Assembly: GCA_002361235.1 (NCBI GenBank)
Contig: DESI01000051.1
Span: 1-43,349, forward strand
Source: Porphyromonadaceae bacterium UBA3318
GTDB lineage: Bacteria; Bacteroidota; Bacteroidia; Bacteroidales; Muribaculaceae
Direction of reading: 5' to 3'
DNA length: 43,349 bases
A model generated the notes under the pieces. That model saw only the letters and a list, made by a program, of their open reading frames with translations. It was not told where the DNA came from and did no database searches. The position numbers and the translations under genes are program-made. The number at the start of each line of letters is the position of its first letter. Positions within the stretch are counted from its first letter, which is position 1. Below, one piece after another: positions 17,443-25,468 of this stretch.

Positions 17443-18638
17443 TTCATTGCTTTCTCAATGGCGTCGACTATGTCGGCCGCTACCTCGCGCTTGCTTTTCA
17501 GCGGAAAAGCCTGCTCCCCGTCCTCGCTCACGATGGTGACGCGGTTGGTGTCGGTGCGGAAGCCGGCGCCCTTGTCTTTCAGAGAATTCAAAACGACAAA
17601 ATCCAGATTCTTATTGTGGAGCTTCTTGTGCGCGGCATCGTGTCCGTCGTCGGTCTCAAGTGCGAAACCCACCGTGACCTGACCCCGGCGCTTCATGTCG
17701 CCGCATCTGGCGGCTATGTCGGGGTTGCGCACCAGTTCGATGGTCTGTGTGGCCACACCCTCGCGCTTAATCTTCTGATCCTTGCGCTCGGCGGGGCGGT
17801 AATCGGCCACGGCTGCCGAGAACACCGCAATATCGCTGCCTGCAAATGCCTGCGTCGTGGCATCGCACATCTCCTCCGCACTCTCCACGTCCACACGGCG
17901 GATGCGCGGATGGTCCACGGTCAGCGACACGGGACCGGCCACCAATGTCACCTCGGCGCCTCGGTCAGCCAATTCCCCGGCGATAGCGAAACCCATCTTG
18001 CCGCTGGAGAAATTGCCGATGAAACGCACCGGATCCAGCTTCTCGTAAGTCGGTCCGGCAGTCACCACCGCCTTCTTCCCTGCCAGCGACTCGCACCTGG
18101 CGAAGTAACGCTCTATGATCGCGAATATCTCCTCCGGCTCGGCCATACGGCCTTTGCCCTGCAGTCCGCTGGCCAAGGCTCCCGTTTCAGCCTCGACAAT
18201 CATGACGCCGTCGGCGGCAAGCTGCCGCAGGTTGCGCTGCGTGGTGGGATGACGGTACATGTCCAGGTCCATTGCCGGAGCTATCATCACCGGTTCGCGG
18301 GCGGACAGATAGGTGGTGACCAGCATGTTGTCGGCCACACCGTGCGCCATCTTGGCCATGGTGGAGGCCGTGGCCGGGGCTATGACCATCAGGTCGGCCC
18401 ACAGTCCGAGGTCCACGTGCGAGTGCCATTCGCCGGTATTGGCTGTAAAGAACTCGCTCACCACCGGCCGCTGGCTGAGCGATGACAGAGTGACCGGCGT
18501 TATGAATTCCTTGCCTGCGGGCGTCATCACCACCTGCACCTCGGCGCCGGCCTTGGTGAGCAGGCGCAGCAGCGTCACGCTCTTGTACGCGGCGATGCCG
18601 CCGCATATTCCCAGCACTATGTGTTTTCCCTTCAGCAT
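17439..18638 (-). CDS. coaBC: Bifunctional CoaBC (phosphopantothenate-cysteine ligase / phosphopantothenoylcysteine decarboxylase)
   Basis: This two-domain flavoenzyme converts phosphopantothenate and cysteine to phosphopantetheine in CoA synthesis. The N-terminal CoaC domain has GICGGIAAYKS for FMN binding, APATASTMAKMAHGVADN and the PAMDLDMY segment near the active site. The C-terminal CoaB domain starts at VTAGPTYEKLDPVRFIGN and includes the SGKMG loop. The 399-residue start at 18638 (MLKGKHIVLG) was chosen: the longer frame to 18674 would overlap the upstream exonuclease and adds non-conserved residues. It overlaps DUF4835 by 4 nt at its 3' end. Confidence 0.96.
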   Translation of the reverse strand: MLKGKHIVLGICGGIAAYKSVTLLRLLTKAGAEVQVVMTPAGKEFITPVTLSSLSQRPVVSEFFTANTGEWHSHVDLGLWADLMVIAPATASTMAKMAHGVADNMLVTTYLSAREPVMIAPAMDLDMYRHPTTQRNLRQLAADGVMIVEAETGALASGLQGKGRMAEPEEIFAIIERYFARCESLAGKKAVVTAGPTYEKLDPVRFIGNFSSGKMGFAIAGELADRGAEVTLVAGPVSLTVDHPRIRRVDVESAEEMCDATTQAFAGSDIAVFSAAVADYRPAERKDQKIKREGVATQTIELVRNPDIAARCGDMKRRGQVTVGFALETDDGHDAAHKKLHNKNLDFVVLNSLKDKGAGFRTDTNRVTIVSEDGEQAFPLKSKREVAADIVDAIEKAMK

Positions 18639-18645
18639 CTGTATC

Positions 18646-19419
18646 TTATTTCTTATGCTGACGGCTTTCGGCATACAGACGCGTCACCACGTCCTTGGTA
18701 TTCTTGGGGAAATCGCCCTGCACCATCCAGGCATAGAACGAGGGCTCGCGGCGGAACACGTCTATAACATTCGAGCCCTTGTGCTTGCCGAAGTTGAACA
18801 CTGGCTCGTCGTTGTCGTTCAGTACGATGCGGCCTGCCAGATCCAGGCTCCGGCCTCCGCGCGAGAACTCGGCCAGGGCCTTGACGTCGTTCTTCAGTTC
18901 GGGATAACGGTCCAGCTGGCTTTTCAGCACCTCGTAGGTGGCCACGGTGTCGGCCTCGGCCGAATGCGCCCCCTCCAGCTCCTTGCCGCAGTAGAAGCGG
19001 TAGGCGGCCACAAGCGTGCGCTGTTCCATCTTGTGGAAGATGTTCTGAACGTCGATGAACTGGCGTCCCTCCAGGTCGAAGGAAAGTCCCACACGGTTGA
19101 ATTCCTCTATCAGCAGAGGCACGTCGAACTTGTTGCTGTTGTATCCGGCAATGTCGCTGTCCTCGAATATCTGGCTCAGGGCCTTGGCCACCTGGCGGAA
19201 CGTGGGTGCATCCTTCACGTCCTCGTCGGTGATGTGGTGCACGGCGGTGCTGGCCGGCGGTATCGGCATTTCGGGATTGATACGGCGCGATTTGGTCTCC
19301 TCATGCCCGTCGGGATACACCTTGACGTAGCTGAGTTCCACTATGCGGTCCTTGGTTATGTTCGTACCGGTTGTCTCCAGGTCGAAGAATATCAGCGGCC
19401 TCTCAAGTTTCAGTTCCAT
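18646..19419 (-). CDS. 3'-5' exonuclease, DEDDh family (DnaQ-like)
   Basis: A 257-residue exonuclease resembling the epsilon proofreading subunit. The DEDDh residues can be seen in order: D13 and E15 in FFDLETTGT, the aspartate in YNSNKFDVPLL, and H/D in AHSAEADTVATYEVL. An extra C-terminal ~80 residues (VLNDNDEPVFNFGKHKG, FYAWMVQGDFP) forms the small domain commonly found in Bacteroidetes homologues. It lies directly after dnaN (35-nt gap) and 7 nt before coaBC, so work with the clamp in replication or repair is plausible. Confidence 0.92.
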   Translation of the reverse strand: MELKLERPLIFFDLETTGTNITKDRIVELSYVKVYPDGHEETKSRRINPEMPIPPASTAVHHITDEDVKDAPTFRQVAKALSQIFEDSDIAGYNSNKFDVPLLIEEFNRVGLSFDLEGRQFIDVQNIFHKMEQRTLVAAYRFYCGKELEGAHSAEADTVATYEVLKSQLDRYPELKNDVKALAEFSRGGRSLDLAGRIVLNDNDEPVFNFGKHKGSNVIDVFRREPSFYAWMVQGDFPKNTKDVVTRLYAESRQHKK

Positions 19420-19454
19420 TTCACAATGATTTTACTACAGTTCGGATCGGTTGC

Positions 19455-20573
19455 TTACAGCACCTGCATCGGCATCTGGATTATCACGAGGCTCTCGCCA
19501 TCTTCCTGGGGCAGCGGCTCGTAGACGCCGGGACGTGCCGGGTCGGACAGCTTAAGCTGCACGGCGTCGCTGCTGAGGTTGCTCAGTATCTGAATCATGA
19601 ACACGCCGTTGAAACCGATGGTCATGTTGTTGCCGTCGTAGTCGCAGTTCACGTGTTCCTCGGCGCTCTGGCCGTAGTCCACGTCCTGGGCCTTGATCAC
19701 CACCTGGTTCTGTTCCAGCGACAGCACCACAAGGTTTGATGCCTTGGAGGCGAACAGCGTGACGCGGCGCAGCGACGACAGAAGCGACGCACGGTCGAAG
19801 GTCAGCGCGAAGGGCTGGTCCTGCGGGATGACGCGGGCATAGTTGGGATATGTGCCGTTGATGAACATCGACGTCAGCGTGTAGTCGCCGAACTCGATGA
19901 CGCATCCCTTGGAGTCGAACGTGACACGCACCTCGGCTATGTCTTTCGACACGAGGCTGTTCAGTATGTTTGCGGCCTTCGGAGCCATGACGAACGACGA
20001 TTCAAGCCCCGGAGCCTTCTCGGTGTTGACATATTTCACCAGCTTGTGCGTATCGGAGCTGACGAACGTGATGTCGCCGGGATGGATGTCCCAGTAGATA
20101 CCCATCATGACGGGGCGCACGGTGTCGGTGCTGGCTGCGAACAGAGTGTTGGCGATACCCTTCATCACCATCGAGGCCGGCAAAGACAGCGACATCGCGT
20201 TGCCGTCAAGGGCGCGCGGCGTGGGATAGTCCTCGCCCGGAACGCCCATGAATTCGAAGAAACCGTTCTGGAACTGCAGCTTCACCTGCATGTCGTCGCG
20301 CACGGTGAGTGTCACGGGCTGGTTGTTCACCTCCTTGGTGACTTCCAGCAGCTTGCGTGCCGGGATGGCCACGACGCCGTCGCCGTCGCATTCCGTCACA
20401 GTCATGCGGGCCACCAGGGAATTCTCCTGGTCCGAACCCATGATGCTGAGCACGTCGCCTTCTATCCGCAACAGAAAGTTATCGAGGATGTTCAATGAAT
20501 TCTTGGCGTTCACCACCTTGCTCACTGCCTGCAGCTGCTGCTGGAACGCCTTGCCGTCTACTGTAAACTTCAT
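19455..20573 (-). CDS. dnaN: DNA polymerase III beta subunit (sliding clamp)
   Basis: The clamp encircles DNA and tethers the polymerase. The 372-residue protein starts MKFTVDGKAFQQQL, the normal DnaN N-terminus; the longer frame to 20606 adds 11 non-conserved residues and lies in the leader. Three similar clamp domains are visible, the last ending in MPMQVL where family members commonly have a short hydrophobic end. It heads the operon dnaN-exonuclease-coaBC-DUF4835-recN-rlmB and has a good promoter at 20642-20672. dnaA is not adjacent, so this is not evidence of the origin. Confidence 0.96.
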   Translation of the reverse strand: MKFTVDGKAFQQQLQAVSKVVNAKNSLNILDNFLLRIEGDVLSIMGSDQENSLVARMTVTECDGDGVVAIPARKLLEVTKEVNNQPVTLTVRDDMQVKLQFQNGFFEFMGVPGEDYPTPRALDGNAMSLSLPASMVMKGIANTLFAASTDTVRPVMMGIYWDIHPGDITFVSSDTHKLVKYVNTEKAPGLESSFVMAPKAANILNSLVSKDIAEVRVTFDSKGCVIEFGDYTLTSMFINGTYPNYARVIPQDQPFALTFDRASLLSSLRRVTLFASKASNLVVLSLEQNQVVIKAQDVDYGQSAEEHVNCDYDGNNMTIGFNGVFMIQILSNLSSDAVQLKLSDPARPGVYEPLPQEDGESLVIIQMPMQVL

Positions 20574-20641
20574 ATATCTTGTTGTTCTTATTTTTCGATA
20601 ACACAAAATGCCACCCCGCGATGCAGGATTGCTTCAACTTG

Positions 20642-20672
20642 CAAATATAATCATTTTTTCGCTTATTCGCAA
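20642..20672 (-). promoter_or_regulatory. Promoter of the dnaN-rlmB operon
   Basis: Read on the minus strand, TTG at 20672-20670 and TATATTTG at 20649-20642 are separated by exactly 20 nt, fitting the Bacteroidetes consensus. The -7 element ends 68 nt before the dnaN start. Confidence 0.7.
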
Positions 20673-20673
20673 T

Positions 20674-20963
20674 TCCGTATTTCATTTCATCCTGTTTCAT
20701 CCTGTTTTGCCGATATATTTATCTTTAAAGAATACGTGTCGTATCTTTCCTCTATAAAGTAAGAGGTATTACATTTATATCATCCCTGTTGATTGTCAAG
20801 AAAGAACATCCTGAAACGGTCAAAAGCATTTTTGTCTCGGTTTAAGTCATAAACAGTTGTAACTTCGTAAGCATAATAAAAAAACATTTTTACTAAATCA
20901 GATAATTAACTCACTTTGTCTCACGTTCATATAATATATAAACATCTCAAAAAGCTGAAAGAT
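20674..20963. other. Intergenic stretch between dnaN and the membrane protein remnant
   Basis: This AT-rich stretch separates the minus-strand dnaN operon from plus-strand genes. No RNA gene, repeat or terminator was recognised. A plus-strand TAACTTCG at 20860-20867 resembles a -7 box with one mismatch, with TTTG at 20831, but the 25-nt spacing is too long to accept. Confidence 0.5.
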
Positions 20964-21399
20964 ATGGGCACTGACTATCACGTTGGCTGGTCTAAGACCT
21001 CGGTGGCGATAACGCTGGCTGTATTTGCTGTCGTTATCGGAATAATAGTGGGACTATTGATTGAGGGAACTCCGATTGTATCCATCGGGTTTCTGATTAT
21101 CGGTCTGGTGCTGATCTGTCTGCTATATGTGGCCTCATACGCTCCGGTACGGATTGAACTGTCCGGCAATGCGCTGACCATCCATCGGATTTTGGGATCA
21201 ACCCGTATCCCGATCGATAGTATTTCCCGTTGTGAAAGGTATTATCCTGCCTTTCTGATGAAGAAATCAAGAACTAAATGGTTATGTCCTGGATCTTCAG
21301 AAATTTGACGCCCTATTAAAAGCGGCTGAAAAAGAAGGATCTATCATTGTAGAAGAAACAGTTCTGAATGGAATAACAGATAAATCATTTGAGATATGA
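20964..21399 (+). pseudogene. Frameshifted small membrane protein, bacterial PH-domain-like remnant
   Basis: The frame from ATG 20964 encodes two hydrophobic helices (ITLAVFAVVIGIIVGLLIE and SIGFLIIGLVLICLLYVAS) and then a PH-like strand pattern (RIELSGNALTIHRI, STRIPIDSISRCERYYP), ending at a stop at 21306-21308. A second frame, open from 21262 to 21399, continues with NGYVLDLQKFDALLKAAEKEG and ends in a TGA that overlaps the next gene's ATG (ATGA at 21396). That coupling suggests the second frame was the true C-terminus. The usual middle of the domain appears missing, so a deletion plus frameshift near 21255-21285 is likely. Two separate short genes cannot be excluded. Confidence 0.6.
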
Positions 21400-21659
21400 A
21401 AACGACTGCCCAACTATTCAATGAATGTCTTGACACCGTATCAAACGATGTCAGGATGGAACTTGATATGTCGTTTGCCATTGCTGATAAGATTGATGCA
21501 ATTCTTCATGAAAAGAATATCAGTCAAAAACAGTTGGCAAAAAAAATGGGCAAAACCGAAGCTGAAGTTTCTCGATGGCTTGGAGGCACACACAATTTTA
21601 CCATACGGACTATCGCAAAGATCTCAGACGCTCTCGGTGTCAAACTTCTTACAATTTAA
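21396..21659 (+). CDS. XRE-family helix-turn-helix regulator
   Basis: An 87-residue protein made of an N-terminal helical stretch (FNECLDTVSNDVRMELDMSF) and a complete XRE HTH in residues ~33-85, with ISQKQLAKKMGKTEAEVSRWL and FTIRTIAKISDALG. The size and shape are those of HigA/antitoxin-type regulators common in Bacteroidetes, but no toxin gene is recognisable beside it. Its ATG overlaps the end of the preceding broken frame by 4 nt. The membrane-bound regulator follows after 12 nt, so the three may have been one operon. Confidence 0.88.
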   Translation: MKTTAQLFNECLDTVSNDVRMELDMSFAIADKIDAILHEKNISQKQLAKKMGKTEAEVSRWLGGTHNFTIRTIAKISDALGVKLLTI

Positions 21660-21671
21660 GGTCTCTTTCTT

Positions 21672-22502
21672 ATGAAGCGTAATAATACAACAGCCGGTAA
21701 CAGCGGGACTGCATTTCGTTACGGGATGCTCGTGCCGTTAGCTTTGATGATAGCGTCGGTCATTTCCTGCTCCTTCTCCTATTCGACGGCTAAACAAAAT
21801 ATCGCGGAGGACCTCAACGATGCGATGCTTGCGTTGGCCAACGAAAACAGTGAACTGTGGACACGCCCGGACACAATCGCGGCCATTCGCCAGATGTACG
21901 CCACTACCCATAAACCGTTGATATATCAGGCTTCGGACGTCAATTTCAAGAATCCGAATCTGAAAGAATACGCCTATTTCACACTCGCATTGGTCGACAA
22001 TAAGAACGCGGCGCCCAAAATCCGGGGAAACAAAATAGCATCCGATTCCATCATGCTTGTTTCGCTGCCGGCTGCCGATGGACTTGCCATACAGGTCCAG
22101 GGATTTGCCGACTGCTCCATGGCATCCGTTTTCATCGCTTCTGACCAGACATTGCCGGGCATCCTGTTCGCACTTTCCATCCTCTCGATGGCGGGTATGA
22201 TTGTCTGGAAAATAAAGACTTCACAAATTTCCGAAACGGCGGTTATCGCCCTGCCGGCGTCTCCGTCGCTCGACGGCATCAGGCTCACCCCAATGCAACG
22301 ACAGTTGGCCCGGATGCTTCTTGACGCGCCGGACATGAGAGTGGATAAACAGACATTGTGCCGGACCCTCTGGGGCAACAAGAGCAATGCCGAGGAATCG
22401 CTCTACACGCTGGTGAGACGCACCAAAGCGGCACTCGCCAATGCCGGTATGGAAATAGTATGCAACCGTGGCGACTCATACGAACTTCGCATAAATAACT
22501 GA
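21672..22502 (+). CDS. Membrane-tethered winged-helix transcriptional regulator (ToxR/CadC-like layout)
   Basis: A 276-residue one-component regulator candidate. Two transmembrane segments are visible, about residues 18-36 and 161-180, with a ~120-residue loop between them expected in the periplasm. The C-terminal ~75 residues (200-275) form an OmpR-type winged helix: LTPMQRQLARMLLDAP, VDKQTLCRTLWGNKSNAEESLYTLVRRTK, and an EIVCNRGDSYELRI wing. The DNA-binding domain is thus at the C-terminus, the reverse of ToxR. It is followed at 96 nt by an outer-membrane receptor gene, and the gap contains three phased GTCAGA repeats of the kind OmpR-type domains bind. Sensing of a periplasmic or envelope signal to control the receptor is inference. 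Confidence 0.85.
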   Translation: MKRNNTTAGNSGTAFRYGMLVPLALMIASVISCSFSYSTAKQNIAEDLNDAMLALANENSELWTRPDTIAAIRQMYATTHKPLIYQASDVNFKNPNLKEYAYFTLALVDNKNAAPKIRGNKIASDSIMLVSLPAADGLAIQVQGFADCSMASVFIASDQTLPGILFALSILSMAGMIVWKIKTSQISETAVIALPASPSLDGIRLTPMQRQLARMLLDAPDMRVDKQTLCRTLWGNKSNAEESLYTLVRRTKAALANAGMEIVCNRGDSYELRINN

Positions 22503-22513
22503 TACTCTGCGTT

Positions 22514-22546
22514 GTCAGAATTTGTCAGATAAAAGTCAGACAAATT
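22514..22546 (+). promoter_or_regulatory. Phased GTCAGA repeats with an inverted repeat: likely operator of the receptor gene
   Basis: GTCAGA occurs at 22514-22519, 22524-22529 and 22535-22540, so spaced by 10 and 11 nt on one face of the helix. An overlapping perfect 8-bp inverted repeat, AATTTGTC at 22519-22526 and GACAAATT at 22539-22546, has a 12-nt spacer. OmpR/PhoB-type winged helices bind such direct repeats. The site lies between the regulator and receptor genes; no consensus -7 was found nearby. Confidence 0.55.
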
Positions 22547-22598
22547 TTGGGGGCTGATTGAGGCGTTTTCATTTGCTTTGCAGAAAAATTCGCAGAGC

Positions 22599-24680
22599 AT
22601 GAAAGCAAAAATTCTAATTCCGACGCTGACCGCTTTTCTTGTTGTCGGGAACGGTCATGCACAGAATCAGGAAGCGACGGACAGCCTTACCCGCGAGCTT
22701 CAGGAAGTAATCGTCACTGTCAGACAGCCGGCTACGAAATTAATCGGCTCCACACTTGTCTCGACCATCCCCGGCACCAACCTTGCCGACCTCGGCACTG
22801 CACTCGATGTGCTCGCGCAGTTACCGATGCTTAAGGTGACTGACAATTCAGTAAGCGTCATAGGCAAGAGTAATATCGAGATTTTCATCGACGGGCGACC
22901 GATGCGCGACGAACTGGAGCTCCGGCAGCTGCTATCCACCAACTTAAAGAAAGTGGAACTGCTCATGGCGCCGGGAGCCGCATACGAAAGCACCACGGGA
23001 GCTGTGCTTAAAATCACGACACGGCGTAATTTCGTGAAGGGGCTGTCGCTTACCGACCAGTTTCTGATTGAACGCCGCCGCAAATGGTCGGTTCTGGATT
23101 ACCTTAATCTCAGCTACCGTGTCGGAGACTGGGAGATTTTCGTAAACGGCACCGTAAACCACAATAATTCGGTAGCCAAAGGCTCAACCACCAATACTCT
23201 CGTTTATGACGGGAAGGAAACGATAGTCGGGAGCACCCAGCACAACAGCTACCCCACCACAACCGGAGTAATCAAGGGAGGCTTCAACTATTCGCATGGC
23301 CCGCAATCCTTCGGAGCATACTACCGTTACAATCCGGAACATGGCGACTTCAACAACACAGGCAGCGAATGGCTCGACCACAACCGGGCCATCAGCAGCA
23401 TTATAGACAAACACGTCAGAGCGCACTCTCATCTCGCTTCCCTCTATTATGAAAACACTTTTGCCGGAAAATACCGTCTTCACTTTGACGGCGATTTCCG
23501 CCGGTCAGATGAGAGCAATTCCGTAGCCACTACCTATCCCGCATCGTCTAATCCGGCTGTAAACTCTACCGATGACAGGACTTCTACCCTTTGGGCAGGA
23601 AAGTTATATCTGAATTTTCCTCTCGGAAAAGGTGATTTTACCGTCGGAACGCAGGACAGTTATACCCATACTTCGCTCGATTACCGTATGCTGAACAATG
23701 CTGTCAGCGAATATATCCCCTCGTCGCTGACTGACGCTCGGCAGACATCAGCTGCCCTGTTCGCATCCTGGTCGCGTATGTTCGGCAAGTTTTCCCTTTC
23801 GGCCGGTGCGAGATACGAGTATGTGGATTATGACTTCAAGGTCAACGGCATACGGGACGAAGATGTAAGCCGGCGCGACCATCTGCTTACGCCCGACGTA
23901 TCACTTGGCTATTCGTTCAACGATAAATCGCAGATAAGCCTCAGTTATAAAATGGCGACGGTAAAGCCGCCGTATTCACAGCTTACCGGTTCGCTCAGTT
24001 ATACGGGGCTGCACCAGATTGAGGGAGGCAATCCGGCATTGCATGACGAAAGGATGCACGACATCCGGCTGTTCGGCCTGTGGCGCGGTTTCATGCTCCA
24101 GGCAGATTACACCCGGGCTCTTGATACATACGCCTATGTAAAGCAGGTATATCCGGCTCCCGACCTTCAGCTGATCATGCATCCGGTCAATATCGATGTC
24201 TCGGCGCTCAGTCTCTATCTGGTATGGAATCAGCCTGTGCGCCGATGGACCCCGAACGTCACGGTCGGTATGTACCGCCAATGGCTGAAACTTGACAATA
24301 CCCGATACGACAAGCCGATATTCTCATACTTTTTCGACAATACTTTCTCGCTGCCTCACGGATGGATGATTACGGCCAACATCAGCGGCAGTTCGCAGGG
24401 CGACATGCACACCAACCGTTTCGGCGCCTCATGGTTCACTATGGATGCCTCGGTCGGGAAGACGTTCCTTAACAAATCGCTGACCGTCAAGCTGGCTGCC
24501 ACCGACATATTCAACACGGCAAACAACGACTGGACCATGAACACCTACGGCGTGTTAGTCGACAAACGCCAAAGCTACGACCGCCGGGGACTTTCCCTGA
24601 ACATCATCTACAACTTCCAGCCCCGCAAGAGCGGCTACAAAGGCACATCCGCCGCCGAAGCAGAAATGAAACGACTATGA
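22599..24680 (+). CDS. TonB-dependent receptor / outer-membrane beta-barrel protein
   Basis: A 693-residue outer-membrane protein. The N-terminus MKAKILIPTLTAFLVVGNGHA is a signal peptide; the start at 22599 (ATG) is preferred over an upstream TTG at 22578. A plug domain follows without a regulatory-like domain: LQEVIVTV, DVLAQLPMLKV, IEIFIDGRPM, LKKVELLMAPGAAYE and GAVLKITTRR. The rest is a beta-barrel of the OMP_b-brl_3 type with many aromatic alternating strands. Unlike SusC-type receptors, it has no lipoprotein partner nearby. The neighbouring membrane-bound regulator is the likely controller. The substrate is unknown; metal or small-molecule uptake are possibilities not shown by sequence. 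Confidence 0.9.
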   Translation: MKAKILIPTLTAFLVVGNGHAQNQEATDSLTRELQEVIVTVRQPATKLIGSTLVSTIPGTNLADLGTALDVLAQLPMLKVTDNSVSVIGKSNIEIFIDGRPMRDELELRQLLSTNLKKVELLMAPGAAYESTTGAVLKITTRRNFVKGLSLTDQFLIERRRKWSVLDYLNLSYRVGDWEIFVNGTVNHNNSVAKGSTTNTLVYDGKETIVGSTQHNSYPTTTGVIKGGFNYSHGPQSFGAYYRYNPEHGDFNNTGSEWLDHNRAISSIIDKHVRAHSHLASLYYENTFAGKYRLHFDGDFRRSDESNSVATTYPASSNPAVNSTDDRTSTLWAGKLYLNFPLGKGDFTVGTQDSYTHTSLDYRMLNNAVSEYIPSSLTDARQTSAALFASWSRMFGKFSLSAGARYEYVDYDFKVNGIRDEDVSRRDHLLTPDVSLGYSFNDKSQISLSYKMATVKPPYSQLTGSLSYTGLHQIEGGNPALHDERMHDIRLFGLWRGFMLQADYTRALDTYAYVKQVYPAPDLQLIMHPVNIDVSALSLYLVWNQPVRRWTPNVTVGMYRQWLKLDNTRYDKPIFSYFFDNTFSLPHGWMITANISGSSQGDMHTNRFGASWFTMDASVGKTFLNKSLTVKLAATDIFNTANNDWTMNTYGVLVDKRQSYDRRGLSLNIIYNFQPRKSGYKGTSAAEAEMKRL

Positions 24681-24744
24681 ACGCCGGCGCATCGGGTAGT
24701 AAGGCAGACTTTACGAATTTACTTAATCTTATATAACGACTCTT

Positions 24745-25150
24745 TCATTTAAAATCTGTCCAACCTGTGCCTCTCATAGAACATTCTGTTTCTCATTACA
24801 TCTGACGTGTTGCCTCGGAGAGGCTGTTTCTCATTAACCCCACGATGACTGGAGGGAGCGTAGATTCCGACAGACTTCGTGGGGTCAGATGCCTGCAACA
24901 CAGCTTGGTCGGAGATCATGTCGCTCGCCTTGGTAAGCTGTAATATTGAGAAGTGCAGAGACATGGTCTCCGACCAAGCGTTGTCGCACCGACTGTGGTC
25001 CCCACGAAGGCCGATGCCAGCTGTCGCTGTCTCCGTTCATCATGGGGTTAATGAGAAACAGCCTCTCCGAGGCAACACGTCAGATGTAATGATAGAACAG
25101 CATGTTCGGAGAGAGAAATTTCTCGCTAAGTCCATATAGATTTTAAATGA
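24745..25150. repeat. 406-bp composite palindrome with 56-nt near-identical arms
   Basis: A large imperfect palindrome centred near 24942-24948. Matching arms from outside inward: 24745-24757 with 25138-25150 (13/13), 24793-24848 with 25037-25092 (55/56), 24875-24884 with 25000-25009 (10/10), and 24903-24922 with 24960-24979 (19/20). The centre (24923-24959) is unpaired. Arms diverge between these blocks, as if two copies of a ~195-bp repeat sat head to head. The 56-nt blocks are far more conserved than the rest. No transposase, integrase or convincing target duplication lies beside it. ORFs inside share GVNEKQPLRGNTSDVM-type peptides only because of the inverted repeat and are not called as genes. 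Confidence 0.85.
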
Positions 25151-25468
25151 CGACACATGAAACAGGGCAAGTTGTCGCAATTGTTCCGCTTGGAAGCAAT
25201 TACACGAATGCTCATTATATAACGACAGACGACAATTGGTTCTGGCAATCGCCCTCAAAGTAGTATGATTATATCATCGACTTCCAAATTGGTATTATTG
25301 GCAAGCTTTTGATTAGGTGTATATTGTCGATTCAAATTATTGATTAACTTTTTATCCGGGGACAGGCATACACACGTTATAGAAGGTATGGACAGAAAGA
25401 CTCTCGAATTCGTAACATATTCTTTGAACTGCCAATCTTAACCGTCATATAACCTTATAATCCTCCTT
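25151..25468. other. Gene-free AT-rich stretch after the palindrome
   Basis: No credible ORF, RNA gene or repeat was recognised. A 21-codon frame at 25157 is the longest start-to-stop plus-strand reading noticed and has no recognisable features. Confidence 0.5.

Noticed and set aside
20860..20867. Promoter for the 20964 gene (TAACTTCG)
   Set aside because: The -7 has one mismatch and the nearest TTTG is at 25 nt rather than 20.
24849..25036. Proven invertible promoter
   Set aside because: The arms could support inversion, but no TAnnTTTG promoter was seen inside and no invertase is adjacent, so it is kept only as a hypothesis.
24749..25139. Two small opposing ORFs sharing a GVNEKQPLRGNTSDVM-type peptide
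   Set aside because: The shared peptide is a direct result of the 56-nt inverted repeat; no start signals or other features support coding.
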